The notes below the pieces were generated by a model that searched no databases, was not told the origin of the DNA, and saw only the letters and a list, made by a program, of their open reading frames with translations. A stretch of 64,000 nucleotides of DNA, taken from NCBI RefSeq assembly GCF_000264995.1, contig NW_006767442.1, forward strand, positions 529,894 through 593,893. The letters run 5' to 3'. Below, piece by piece: positions 21,918 to 32,912 of this stretch (position 1 is the stretch's first letter; every line of letters starts with the position of its first letter). The position numbers and the translations under genes were made by a program. Source of the DNA: Punctularia strigosozonata HHB-11173 SS5 (Eukaryota; Basidiomycota; Agaricomycetes; Corticiales; Punctulariaceae).

Positions 21918-24701
21918 ATGAATCGGCTTTCTGATGCACGTGACTACACATCAGAATCATCGCCTTCGCGCGCGTCTCCTGCCGCACGCGTTCGCCTCTT
22001 GTCTACCTACGCCCCTATCCTATTCCACATGAAGGACGTTACTGCAACGAATGCATCTAACGATGCCCAGAAAACGACGTAACATCCACCTTTCATATTG
22101 CATAGCGCATCTAACTAATCCCTTTCTTCCTCAAAAACAGAAAGAAACGAGGCAGGAAGCCTACCCTAACTAAGAGCGGCGATTCACAGCCTGAGAAGCC
22201 TAAGAGAAGGCGAATAGTTGGACGGCTCGCTGGTGTGTTATCTTTGCCGATCGAGGTCATGGAAGAGGTACGCACAGTGCAAACTCAGTTTTCCTTTCAG
22301 AGGTTGATAATGCAGCTACAGATTTTCGGACATCTACAACCACTGGATGTTCTTCATCTCTCCTGGACGTCCAAGGATTTCCACTCGCTGCTTATGCGCC
22401 GATCGTCTGTCTTTATCTGGAGGGCGGCTTTTGCTAACGTTCCTGATCTGCCGGATCTACCGCCAGACATGACCGAGCCGCAATACGCTCGCCTCGCGTT
22501 CGCTCCATTATGTTCGGTGAGCGTCCATTCTACCCCGCGCATACAATTTAATCAGACAATTCGCAGTTCTGCAACAGCCCCGGGGTTCGTAAAATTGAGT
22601 GGCGACTTCGTTGCCGTGCATGCCCCCGTTGCGTTAAATCTGAGTGCGTTCATCTTTCTTCACCAATCTCACGGATTTTTCATATTCTCAATAGACTGGA
22701 GGAACGGTATGACTACGAGGGCATATTCATACCTTCTCGACAAACGAGTATGTGAATAAACGTTAGTTCGGTCCTAGCTGACGTTTCAACCAGAGTATTA
22801 TTATCGTTATATATTCATCAAGTCCGTAAGAGAGGAGTTCTGTAGACAGGTGTCAGAAATGGACGATGCAGCAGCGGAAGTCTTCAAAAAGCAAGCTCGC
22901 GATCGTGTGAACGCCATCAATGCAGTGCGTGGTTTTTGATCGGTGCTCTTTCTACGATGCTCACGGCCTGCATATAGCATGCTAAACTCTGCGAACAATG
23001 GTCAGAGTCGCGTAATCGCGATCGTGCTGTAGTACTTGCCGGCATTCGCGATCAGAGGTACGAAGAGTGAGTACATGAACCACGAAGCGATTGCCTCCTT
23101 ACTGATGATGACAAAATAGAGTGGTCAGGAGGCTCACGGAGATGGGGTGGGGAGAGGATATCGAGAAAATGCGGCCTCCTGACCTCCTGCGTCATCATCA
23201 GCTCGTAAGGATAAGCAAGAAATTGACCGAAGGAGGTGAGCTCCTATATACGCTCAGTCGCACACACCTAATCCCCGTAATCACGCTAGGATGGAAGAAC
23301 ATTTGTGCATCGCTCGTGGAAGTCATGGAGGGCGTCAAACGGGAACGTTTGGTGCGCGATCTAGAGGCACTTCGCGACGCAAGGAGGCTTACGGCTGGGG
23401 TGGCTCTCAATCGTTGGAAGATCAATCTACTCAAGCAGGAAGGACACCTCCCCCTCTTACCCGACGTTGCAGATTTCGTGCACTGCCCCGAAGTCAAAGC
23501 CATCATAGATTCCCCGGACACTAACACGATCACACCGGAGTCGTTCGATGCTGCCTTTGACGCCGTGCCCAATTTTGCCACACGCTGGCGAGTCGATGCC
23601 GACACGATGCTTGCAAGGAAAGTCCGCAAACAAATGCGACTCGCGAGCCCAACCGATTTCAACGACGATACCAAGCCGGACCCGGATGTTCTCGACGCTA
23701 TGCTCAACCGGCTCAAATTGGCCAAAACTGTGTTTATTTGCAGCAAATGCGAACCGCTCTCGATGTCATGGGCGGATTACGGCACTTGGTCTGACTCTGA
23801 TGATGGCTACGACTTCGTCCATACCTTCCCGATCAAGCCCCTTTTCTACCCATCGGTCTTCGCGCACGAGTGTAGCAGGCGGTTCAAGCGCATCAAGTTC
23901 ATGAAGTCCACGGGTGTGGCAGAATACCTTTGGACTGATAATATTCCGGAACGCTCGACAGACTTCGTTTCTGACCAAGCGTGCAGACAGCGATGGTCGC
24001 CCGGGTGCCTGAGCCTGCATGATGAAGCGGAGCGAGCAATGGAACAGCTGCTCAAATCTTGCGGCTTAAATCCGGACACGACGACCGCAAAAGAGATGGA
24101 ACAACTGGATTACCGGTTTTCATGTGGGTTTTGTCACAAGGTGATGCCTTGGAGGACGACTGTAAGCACTCACCTCTTCATGCATGGGGGATACTTCTGA
24201 TTGTCACTCCTATCGCAAAGATTGGACACCATCGAATTCACGATAACAGGGACATCGCGTGGACTCGCTTGGGAGAGGAAGATGCGCAGCGCGCCCGAAA
24301 TTTAGAGAAGTCAGGCATCACCAATGACAGGAGCGATCGGATCCTAACCCCTTGCACAGGAATGTTGAATCTACACTCGAGAAATGGCAATGTGTCCATT
24401 GCATCGACCTCCCTTCGGAAGTTGGACCGAAAACCATTGATGACTTGAAGAAACACGTGGAGGATTGGTAAGCGCCGTCGTCCTCATATTATATTGGTTG
24501 TTGAGAGCAATGCATACGCTAGTCACAATATTCATGAGCCCCTCGTGAATCAAGATTACTTCCAGGCATTGGAGCAGCCACAACCCAACGCTGTTCAGCT
24601 TTGCTGAGCAGCAACAGAAGGACACTACTGATACATGTGGTTACAAATCGATGCGAGCGCAATCTACAGGTCCTCCTCGTCATGATCGTTCTGTACACTA
24701 G
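21918..24701 (+). CDS. F-box protein with basic AT-hook-like N-terminus and C-terminal Cys-pair motifs
   Basis: Probable substrate adaptor of an SCF ubiquitin ligase. Exons 21918-22078, 22141-22267 and 22322-22516 join in frame. Residues from about 53 read TKKRGRKPTLTK, an AT-hook-like RGRKP patch. The F-box follows: LSLPIEVMEEIFGHLQPLDVLHLSWTSK. Then come FCNSPGVRKIEW and a Cys-rich CRACPRC, a charged helical region, and a large exon (about 23121-24160) with ICSKCEPLSMSWADY. The tail exons add CGFCHKVMPWR, EKWQCVHC and NPTLFSFAEQQQKD, and stop at 24701. Similar F-box proteins are expanded in Agaricomycetes. The donor GTCAGG after the LEK exon is weak. The last 38 bp of coding sequence overlap the LCMT1 stop end on the other strand. 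Confidence 0.83.
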
Positions 24702-25993
24702 ACTTTGGGTACAACGCCCAAGTTGACCATAATGCTGCATCTGCAGTTGGCGAACTGTACCCCCATGTGATAGCGTAGTGATCTAGAACTAGATCAAGCT
24801 CCTCAACCTCGTCCAACATCTCAAGTTTGGATATCCTGAGAAGTAGGTATAGGTCAAACACGATGTCTCCGCCGAACTGCGACGGTGTCTTACCTTTCAG
24901 ACTCGCGTACATCGATGTAGAGGTATCGGACATCGCGGAGCGTCAGTGCATGAGCACCAGTGAACCCGTGTTGCAGAAACCGGGCGGCAAGGCTTTGTTT
25001 CGACGGATATGGTGTGGCTCCGGGTAACGATATCCCTCGCGCCTGGGTAACATCAGCCATGTCGTATCCACGTATCGCACACAGCACATACACTCAGATT
25101 GTTGAGCATGACCCTGCCAAATGAATCTCCTACATTGAACATTTCGTAGACAACCGCACCGAGCGGAGTGAGGGTCGGTTGACAGTAATCGGCAAACCGT
25201 TCGATGAGACGGTTTGATTCATCCGGGGTCATGTAAACGAGTACGCATTCAAATATCAGCAGGACAGGTATTCCCGGTGAGAGCAACGGAGCTTCGCCTG
25301 TCTGCTGTGATTCGAAAAGTTGATTGAGAGTGTTAAGCTTGCGAAGATCTGCTGATAGCAGGTGATATTTGCGAGCATGAAGTTCGCAGCCCCCTCTCCC
25401 TGGTGATAGTCATGGAATCAATATGACTTGCATGAAATCGACGGGAACGGATGTCTATTCACTGATCTGTATTTGCTCCGCATCGCCCAAGACCGTACTC
25501 AGTTCTATACTCTTGCGGATCGCTTTCGCTTTCTTAACGACATTCTCCTCCAGGTCAAGCTCAACATACGAGGCGAGCGCCGATGATTTGGGCCCAGACT
25601 ACTGAAGAACTATGAGCAGACACTTCACCGGCGAAGTGTGTGTCGTACGGCAATCCGCCAAAATCTCGTGTCACTGCCGGCACCGAGACTTATGATCTGA
25701 CATTGCTTTCCTTGCTGCAAGCTCAGATCCAGCCATCTGTCCACAAGTTCATCCAAGGCAGAGGAGCGCAGATAGGTACCAATGTTGATCAACGGTGGTC
25801 GAGGCGTCTGAAATTCGGGGCGCGGAACCAAGTGTGCGATGAAAGGGTCGTGCAAATATCCTCGTTTGACCGCTGACAGCCTCGCAAGAGCAGCATCAGA
25901 GTCTGTTTGGCGGACCGCGGCGTCCTTGTCGCGTTGGGGACCGACAGCGATAGACCGCGAAGTACGTTGAGGAAACGACAGAGATGAGGCCAT
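24664..25993 (-). CDS. PPM1: Leucine carboxyl methyltransferase 1 (PP2A methyltransferase)
   Basis: SAM-dependent enzyme that methylates the C-terminal Leu carboxylate of the PP2A catalytic subunit and so controls holoenzyme assembly. I start at ATG 25993 (MASSLSF); an in-frame upstream ATG at 26089 would add 32 residues. Motifs in order: DAALARLSAVKRGYLHDPFI, PPLINIGTYLRSSALDELV, the SAM loop QIISLGAGSDTRFWRIA, SYVELDLEENVVKKAKAI, LHARKYHLLSADLRKLNTLN, IPVLLIFECVLVYMTPDESN, VYEMFNVGDSFGRVMLNNL, FLQHGFTGAHALTLRDV and LDLVLDHYAITWG. All match the Ppm1/LCMT1 family. Five exons, with junction phases checked at each join. It is convergent with the F-box gene, with a 38-bp coding overlap at the 3' ends. 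Confidence 0.92.
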
Positions 25994-26284
25994 GCGTAGT
26001 ACCCTGAAGCTCAGGCAGGCTGATGATTGAAGGAGGTTTGACGCGAACGCGCGATGAAGCGCTTGCCGAGCTCGCGACCTCGGCGCCATTCACGAACAGG
26101 ATGTCGGTTTTCAGAAACACACTCGAACCCACAAAGCCGGCAATGGTACATCGCGATGTATTGGTTCAGGACAAGTGACAGGTGCAGCGCATGGCAGGCG
26201 AGGAGGAAGTGGTATGAAGAAACATCGTGTCGCAAACTGAGAAATTCATTCCATTGTCTATGAGTGCAGCCGCACGAGATATGA

Positions 26285-27813
26285 CTACAACTTCGACTTC
26301 TCCGCCTTTATTGAGTAGTCCGCCTCCTCAAGGATCGCGATTGCCATCCGGCCAATGATAGGAAACATCGCTACTTGTGTACTGGCGTTCTCAGAACTTG
26401 CCTGCCTTCTTGCGTAGCGCGCCGCGATACCTTGCGAGATGATTGATAGCTGGAATCACGTCTTTCGTCATTGTGTGGAGCATAGCAGGGATGTCAGGGA
26501 CCGTACTCGGAAAAACATCCAACTACGAGCGAACACCATATCTTGAAGTGGGAACGGCTGGTTCGTCATCTTGCAGAAACGCGCCTCCAGCTCATCACGA
26601 GAAACGGCCAATTCTTCTGGTGGTAGGTTCTTGAATGTACGCATCAGGGTCGCCTTCGTTAGATCAACACCTTGAGGTAGTAATGAAGGCTCGACATTCC
26701 AAGGCTGAGTCAAGTTGGCAAGATCTGCGAGCTGCGGTCGCCTAGTGTGAATGCATATCGCGGAAGAGAATTAACCGTGGAGAACGTACAGGGCTGCCAA
26801 GCGTACAGAGCTCCCAGTCGAGAATACCAATCACCCTGTTCTCCGTTTTGTGGAATATCAGATTGTCAAGCTTGTAGTCGCCATGGACAATCCGAAGCCC
26901 CAGCCGGCGTTCGTCCGGTAGGTGCGTCCGATACCATGTGATCATCTCGTCGAAGAGGGGGATCTTCCCGGTCTTTCGGCCAGTTTCGATATCAACCGCC
27001 TCCGCCTGCGCGAGGGACACTTTCGTCAAGGACTTTATCTGCCGAGGGAAGTAATCCGACGAGGGTCCAAACGAAGACAGCCCAACATCTGCGGGAGAAA
27101 GGCAGGCGAGGTTGGCGAGAGCGCCAACGGCAGAAAGCCAACTGGCGTGAGGAGATGGTCAGAATAGCGCGGAGGTCCTTCATCAGGCGGTAGGCGCACC
27201 ATTCCCGCTGGTCTTTGAGCGACACACCGGGCATCCTTACGTCCGTGAATATCCGCCCGTCCAAGAATTCCATGACATAGAACGGCGTCCCGATCACCGA
27301 GCTATCCTCACACAGGATAACGGGTTCGGGTATGGGAACCTTACGTTCGGCAGGCGTTGACGGGTTGGTATTGTGTTTGTGGAGGGCATTGAGGACGGTG
27401 AATTCTCGTTCAATTTGATGCGCTGTGGGCGACAGCAACTTTCCTGCGGGCTTCTTGCGTAGCACGAATCGTCTTTGCCTTTCACAACATGATCAACGGG
27501 TCGCTCAATCTCGGTGCCAGGTTGAGTTATGCACCTTGCGTCGGTGAGGAAGTATGTGGGATTCGACTTGGAGCGGTCGTCAACGGGTCTGAAACGTTCA
27601 TTGCAACAATCTCACCTGACCGAACTACCACAGAACGATGAGACACACTGAGGAAGACGAACCACATAACCCCTTACGCACCTTGAATTGCTTTACGTCC
27701 ACCGGTTGCGATACCGCAGGGACATGCCGTTCCAAATATTGGTTAAGACGCGCAATGTCGATGTTGGCGCGTATCTCGCCATATTCCCCGCCAACTTTCC
27801 GAGGGCTAGACAT
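26285..27813 (-). CDS. APH-family phosphotransferase (ACAD10/ACAD11 N-terminal type) with peroxisomal SKL tail
   Basis: Kinase-like fold protein of the aminoglycoside-phosphotransferase superfamily, close to the N-terminal domain of ACAD10/11, which phosphorylates 4-hydroxyacyl-CoA in mammals. Start at ATG 27813 (MSSPRKVGGEYG). Motifs: RLNQYLERHVPAV, FVLRKKPAGKLLSPTAHQIERE (substrate-loop Lys), FYVMEFLDGRIFTD, catalytic loop RIVHGDYKLDNLIFH (His-Gly-Asp, Asn) and VIGILDWELCTLGSP (metal-binding Asp, equivalent to DFG). The final exon, after the GATTCCAG acceptor, reads LSIISQGIAARYARRQAS, as in ACAD11-like proteins, and ends AEKSKL followed by a stop. SKL is a canonical PTS1, so the product is probably peroxisomal and may act in oxidation of hydroxylated fatty acids. 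The acyl-CoA dehydrogenase half of ACAD11 is absent here. Confidence 0.88.
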
Positions 27814-28352
27814 CTCGACGAGGGAACAACTTGAACCGTAAGGGCTAGGTTATGTGCTGCGTCGGGGACGAACAGCTTCCCCGCATTCCTTGTACAGCCG
27901 GCACTTGGAGGTCGCCGGTGATCCAGTATCAGGTGATTGAGGTCCGGTGGTGGCGGAGCGGGGAACGAGCGCAGCGGGAAATGCCTCATATGTAAGCGCT
28001 CCGCCTCTGAGTCTGCAACGTCAAGTCGGAGGGTCGAATACCTCTATCATCACTCGAAGTCAAATGTTTTCAATCCAATACATTGCCTTGACAGAAGATC
28101 ATTAGCGTATGGTAATCGTCTACACCAAGGCATAAGTAGCAATATTGAGAGGGGGTACGTGATCGAAAGCATGCAGACGAAATGAACTATAGGCAGAGTG
28201 GTGTACTTTTAAAACATATGCGTGAGTCTAGAGTATGCGGCGTGAACGAGTGAGAATGCGGGCAGCGTGCGGTTCGTAGGCGACACTGCGATGCAAGCAG
28301 AATGAAGACGACGAAATGCGAGGACGGATCGCAAGGTGAAAGGCAAAGGCGT
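27814..28352. other. Intergenic, no gene recognised
   Basis: Upstream region of the APH gene and 3' side of the Hsp70 gene. No conserved frame seen. Confidence 0.3.
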
Positions 28353-29778
28353 TTATTCCTTCTTCTCCTCCTTCGAGGCGTCGGGGCTGTTCTCCGCGGC
28401 CCGCTTCTCGTATACCTTCTGGAACAGGCCAAGGGATGCCTGTTGAGTCTCGTTGATCTTTTCGCGGATGCCTTCCGCAGTCAACGACGCATCGCCAGCC
28501 TGGCCCTTGGTGGCGAGCTCACGGAGCTCACCGACGAGCTTCTCGACCTTCTCCTTCTCCGCGGTGTCAAGCTGGTCCTTGAACTCGTTCATCGCCTTCT
28601 CCGTGTCCACGCATACGGACTCCGCCTTGTTGGCCTCCTCAATCAGTTCCCTGCGAGCCTTGTCCTGCTCCGCAAACTGCTCCGCGTCGGCGACCATCCG
28701 CTCGATATCCTTATCGCTGAGACCTGAGCTGGATGCGATGGTCATGCTCTGGTCCTTGTTCGTCGCCTTGTCCTTGGCCGTGACGTGCACGATGCCGTCG
28801 GCGTCGATGTCAAAGGTGATCTCGATCTGAGGGACACCCTTGGGTGCAGGCGGAATGCCGACGAGGTTGAAGTTGCCGAGCAGCTTGTTGTCGCGGACGA
28901 GCTCACGCTCACCCTGGAAGATCTTCACCTCGATGGCAGTTTGGCCATCCGCGGCGGTCGAGAAGGTCTGAGTCTTCTTCGTCGGAATGGTGGTGTTGCG
29001 GGGGATTAGCTTAGTCATGATTCCGCCGAGAGTCTCGATACCGAGCGAAAGAGGGGTGACATCGAGCAACAGGATGTCAGTGACGTTGCCAGCGAGAACG
29101 CCAGCTTGGATAGAAGCGCCGATAGCAACCGCCTCATCGGGGTTAACGCCCTTGTTGGGGTCGCGGCCAAACACCGACTTGACGGTCTCGACGACCCGCG
29201 GCATACGAGACATACCACCGACGAGGATGACCTCGTCAATCTCGCTAGCCTTCACACCAGCGTCAGCCAGCGCCTTCTTGCACGGGTCAACAGTGCGCTG
29301 CACGAGAGGTCCGACCAATGACTCGAACTTGGAGCGAACGAGCTTGCTGTTGATATGCTTGGGGCCGGAGGCATCGGCAGTGATGAACGGCAGGTTAATC
29401 TCGGTCTGCGAGGTTGACGAAAGTTCGATCTTCGCCTTCTCAGCAGCTTCTCGGACACGCTGAATGGCCATGCGGTCACCCGACAGGTCGATGCCGCTCT
29501 CCTTCTTGAACTCGTCGAGGATGTACTTGACGAGCACGTTGTCGAAGTCCTCACCACCCAGGTGGGTGTCACCATTCGTCGACTTGACCTCAAAGACGCC
29601 CTTCTGCATCTCGAGGATAGAAATATCGAATGTACCACCTCCAAGATCGTAGACGGCGATAACGGACGAGTCGTTCTTGTCGAGACCGTATGCGAGCGCT
29701 GCCGCGGTGGGCTCGTTGATGACACGGAGGACATCGAGACCGGCGATCTGGCCGGCATCCTTGGTCGCCTGTCGCTGC

Positions 29779-29810
<32 letters not shown>

Positions 29811-30451
29811 CGCGTGCTTCACGGGCTTGTTGAGGTATTGTTCCGCAGTTTCACGCATCTTGACGAGAACCATCGAAGACAGCTCCTCAGCCGACTAGAT
29901 GCATGCTCGTTAGCATGATGAAAGCGCGAATAGGATTACATCTAACTCACGAACTGCTGGGTCTTGCCACCGTTCTCCACCTCAACCGCTGGCCTGCCGT
30001 CCGGCTTCGGCACGACCTTGAATGGCCAGTGCTTCATGTCCTCCTTCACCTCGGCGTCCGAGAACTTCCGACCGATCAAGCGCTTGAACGCAAAGACGGT
30101 GTTTGCGGAGTTCACGATCGCCTGACGCTTCGCAGGAAGACCGACGAGGCGCTCTCCATGCTTGGTGAACGCGACGACGGACGGCGTCGTCCGGGCACCC
30201 TCGGCGTTTTCAATGACTCGGGACGTCTTGCCCTCCATAACGGAGACGCAAGAGTTTGTTGTTCCCAAGTCAATACCGACGACGGGGCCGGAAACCTTTG
30301 AGTTCATGTTACGCGCAATGAGCGAGCGGGGGATGCCCTGTGGAGAAGGAATTAACGATGCACTCGGTGTGACACTAGACAGGGGACACACCGCATAGTT
30401 GCCTGCGCGAGGCACATAAGCACGAAGGGATGCACGAGCAGCGGTGAACAT
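28353..30451 (-). CDS. SSC1: Mitochondrial Hsp70 chaperone
   Basis: ATP-driven chaperone of the mitochondrial matrix and motor of TIM23 import. Exons 30451-30392, 30337-29951 and 29894-28353 join in phase 0 to 662 residues. The first 35 or so residues ([20 protein letters not shown]...) are Arg/Ala-rich with no acidic residue, a typical presequence. Hsp70 signatures: [35 protein letters not shown] and [17 protein letters not shown]. The linker region [22 protein letters not shown] and the substrate-domain segment [19 protein letters not shown] are intact. It ends DASKEEKKE; the lack of EEVD and the GDT(H)LGGEDFDN insert agree with the DnaK/Ssc1 branch rather than cytosolic Hsp70. Codon use is strongly biased, as expected for high expression. 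The 5' end faces the JmjC gene over 160 bp that include a heat-shock element. Confidence 0.97.
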
Positions 30452-30539
30452 GACGGGAGGAGGAAGGGAAAGGATGGGGAAGCGCTTCGTCACAGCTGAG
30501 AAATTTGAGGTCGCGCCGGCACTTACATAAAGCGTGTCA

Positions 30540-30552
30540 TTCTCGAAACTTC
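30540..30552. promoter_or_regulatory. Heat-shock element (three perfect inverted nGAAn units)
   Basis: The sequence is TTCTCGAAACTTC, that is TTC-nn-GAA-nn-TTC, the minimal perfect HSF1 trimer site. It lies 89 bp upstream of the SSC1 ATG (30451) and 60 bp upstream of the JmjC ATG (30612) in their shared promoter. Confidence 0.75.
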
Positions 30553-30611
30553 CGGCGGGTCCCGACCCTTCCATAAAAGGCAATTACGGATGAAAACACT
30601 TTGCCTCTCGC

Positions 30612-31595
30612 ATGTCGACCGCGCTTTCCCTTCGACGGCTTCATCGCCCAGTCTCAATCCCCTCTTGTCGACGTTCTCTACACGCGGACGCGCAGGGTAC
30701 ACCCAGGGATGTACTCAGGGTTGATGGCAGCAATCTTAGTCTAGCCGCGTTCCGCGAGTCCATCTTGAACTCAAACGTGCCGTGCATCCTGCATTCGGTT
30801 ATTGACTCATGGGCCGCGCTGAAAAAGTGGAGAGATTTTTCGTCGTTGAAAAGGGCCGAGACTCGCAATCTGCTCGTACCCGTAGAGGTGTCTAAAATCC
30901 CGCCTGGCTCTCGCGCTTCCCCGGGATACAACACTGCGAACGTCCCTGGCAAACGAGAGCGTGCATGGGACAAGATTGAGATGCCCTTCGACGTTTTCAT
31001 AGAAGCGTTTATGGAACGCGAGCGCACTGGTGAAGACGCGGCTTGGACAGGTTACCTGGCACAGTATGGGTTGTTAGACGACGTAGGTCGTGAATCTGCA
31101 CGGAATTTTCGTTTGCTGACAAGCTTGCAGGTGCCATCGCTGAATGATGACCTGAAACCACCACTGATCTTCACGCGTAGTGGACGAGGTGATGAATGGC
31201 GAACAAATCTCTGGATTGGCACCGAAGGAACATTCACTCCGATTCATCGCGACCCATACCATAATCTATTCTGCCAAGGTCGGTCCGTCGCTGGCTCGAA
31301 CGTTACCCTGCACTCATGTTATGATGTTGCAGTGGTAGGAATCAAACAGATCAGCGTGTTCCCGCCATCAGCATCAGCGCAACTATACCTATCCCCAAGC
31401 CATCTTCAACGTAACACCTCCGTCATTCCTTGTCCCAATCCGGATCCGGAGGCGTACCCTCTGTTCTATTCCGCCTTGAAGGACAGTTGGCAGGTCACCG
31501 TGCAGCCCGGTGAAATACTGTTCATACCGCGGGGTTTCTACCATAGCGTGCAAAGTTTGTCGAAGAGCATTTCCGTTAACTCCTGGTTCTTGTGA
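30612..31595 (+). CDS. JmjC/cupin-fold 2-oxoglutarate oxygenase (KDM8/JMJD5/TYW5-like)
   Basis: Fe(II)/2-oxoglutarate-dependent hydroxylase of the small JmjC group. The ATG at 30612 opens a basic, Ser/Arg-rich leader that could target mitochondria. Then VPCILHSVIDSWAALKKWRDF (typical strand-helix entry of JmjC proteins), LWIGTEGTFTPIHRDPYHNLFCQ (His-x-Asp metal ligands), IKQISVFPPS, and VTVQPGEILFIPRGFYHSVQSL (distal His) followed by SISVNSWF. A 54-nt in-frame intron (31279-31332, GTCGGT to TTGCAG) probably separates FCQ from VVGIKQ; keeping it would add 18 residues without a stop. About 309 residues when spliced. The substrate (protein or tRNA) is not evident. Confidence 0.85.
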   Translation: MSTALSLRRLHRPVSIPSCRRSLHADAQGTPRDVLRVDGSNLSLAAFRESILNSNVPCILHSVIDSWAALKKWRDFSSLKRAETRNLLVPVEVSKIPPGSRASPGYNTANVPGKRERAWDKIEMPFDVFIEAFMERERTGEDAAWTGYLAQYGLLDDVGRESARNFRLLTSLQVPSLNDDLKPPLIFTRSGRGDEWRTNLWIGTEGTFTPIHRDPYHNLFCQGRSVAGSNVTLHSCYDVAVVGIKQISVFPPSASAQLYLSPSHLQRNTSVIPCPNPDPEAYPLFYSALKDSWQVTVQPGEILFIPRGFYHSVQSLSKSISVNSWFL

Positions 31596-31748
31596 AATGC
31601 CACTACTTCGTCACGATTTAACACAGCGATCATCAACACACTACGAACTTCCATACATAACACGCAATAATCAATACTTAACCCGGGCTTGCGATGTATC
31701 GAGACGCACGCGCTATAACTATGGATTCGACGCCAGCTCCCTAATCAG

Positions 31749-32912
31749 TCAGCCTAGATGTAACTGGTTATATCCTGTGCAACGAACGGGTTCCGCATAT
31801 ATATTGTCACCCGAATCTCCTAGCAAAGTGAAGATGGGCACGGTATGCCAGCAGTACGTACAGTGCACAGGCGGCGCCCCCGCATGGTCCTCGAAATCGA
31901 GATCCAGGTTAAAATCCATGAGCAGATCGCCCACCTCCCTACGCTCGAAGGCAGCTGCGATGTGTAAGGGAGTGCCCAGCCTGGCGGATCGGAGCGCGAG
32001 AAGCTTGCGTTTCAACCACGGCCTGCCGACCGTTGAGTGCTCGACGAGCAGGCGCATGACTTCGACATTGCCGCCCTTGGCGGCGAAGTGAATAAGCGCC
32101 CCGCTGAACAAGTGACATCCGATGACGTGAGCCCCGGCGTAGTTGTGATGAGACGGGAACGGTTGGTAAACATGTGGGGAGGGAGAGGGAGAGCGGAAGA
32201 ACTCGCGGTCCAGGATGTGCCGGAAATGAATCTCGCAACCGGTCCCATCACTGTCATGGCCACCGGGTCCTTCTGTTTCCGACGTAGACGCATAGCCCTG
32301 CAGGGGACAACAACAATGTGTATGTTGCAGAGCCAGCTTGAACAATCCAGCGTATCCCCACTTGGCCGCCCAGAACAAGGCGGGAAGATCAGAACGGGGC
32401 TGTAACGCGATGGCGCGGACCCTCCACACGACAATCTCCGCCAAGCGCCGGTTTGTTCTTTGAAGGGAAGTCAAATCCCTGGCGCGGTGCAAGTACAAGG
32501 CGATCTCGTCAAGTAACTCGTTGGGGAGATCCATGAGGCCGGCCAGCGCTAGATTAGAAGGCTGACGCGGCGTACTCCCATAGTGGACGGCAGAGTATGA
32601 AGTAGCCATATCGATGGCCCTCCGTGCTGGGGAGTTCCTGGCGCTCGGGGGTGTATACGTCCCTGAGAGCATTGGAGAGGGCGCAGGGGATGGCCGGGGT
32701 GTAGAGTGAAATGGACGGGGGTAGAGGCTGGTGGATGAAAGCGTGGTTTCTCGAGGGTCTCGAGGTACGACGCCGCTCGGTACACGTCTATACCCGGTAG
32801 GTTTCAGAGCGCCTGTTTGAGCTCCGGACGATGGACGCATCGGATATGCGTATGGCGCCTGAGCGTTGACGGGAACGACCCATTGAGTGGGGGGGGAGCA
32901 GACGACTTGCAT
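31749..32912 (-). CDS. F-box protein with ankyrin repeats
   Basis: Single-exon gene. The N-terminal third is Pro/Ser-rich and disordered. An F-box-like segment follows, LAGLMDLPNELLDEIALYLHRARDLTSLQRTNRRL, then ankyrin-type helices: LPALFWAAKWGYAGLFKLALQH, LIHFAAKGGNVEVMRLLVEHS and GTPLHIAAAFERREVGDLLMDF. A His/Cys-rich stretch (HTHCCCPLQG) lies between. It ends shortly after the third repeat, so it may be at the short end of the family. The start is ambiguous: ATG 32912 (MQVVCS) was chosen, but in-frame ATGs at 32975 and 33011 would add 21 or 33 residues. Probable SCF adaptor; target unknown. Confidence 0.78.
   Translation of the reverse strand: MQVVCSPPTQWVVPVNAQAPYAYPMRPSSGAQTGALKPTGYRRVPSGVVPRDPRETTLSSTSLYPRPFHSTPRPSPAPSPMLSGTYTPPSARNSPARRAIDMATSYSAVHYGSTPRQPSNLALAGLMDLPNELLDEIALYLHRARDLTSLQRTNRRLAEIVVWRVRAIALQPRSDLPALFWAAKWGYAGLFKLALQHTHCCCPLQGYASTSETEGPGGHDSDGTGCEIHFRHILDREFFRSPSPSPHVYQPFPSHHNYAGAHVIGCHLFSGALIHFAAKGGNVEVMRLLVEHSTVGRPWLKRKLLALRSARLGTPLHIAAAFERREVGDLLMDFNLDLDFEDHAGAPPVHCTYCWHTVPIFTLLGDSGDNIYAEPVRCTGYNQLHLG

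Noticed and set aside
28302-29918. Several open frames of 60-158 codons opposite the mtHsp70 gene
   Set aside because: Strong codon bias of Hsp70 leaves the other frames open; none resembles a known protein.
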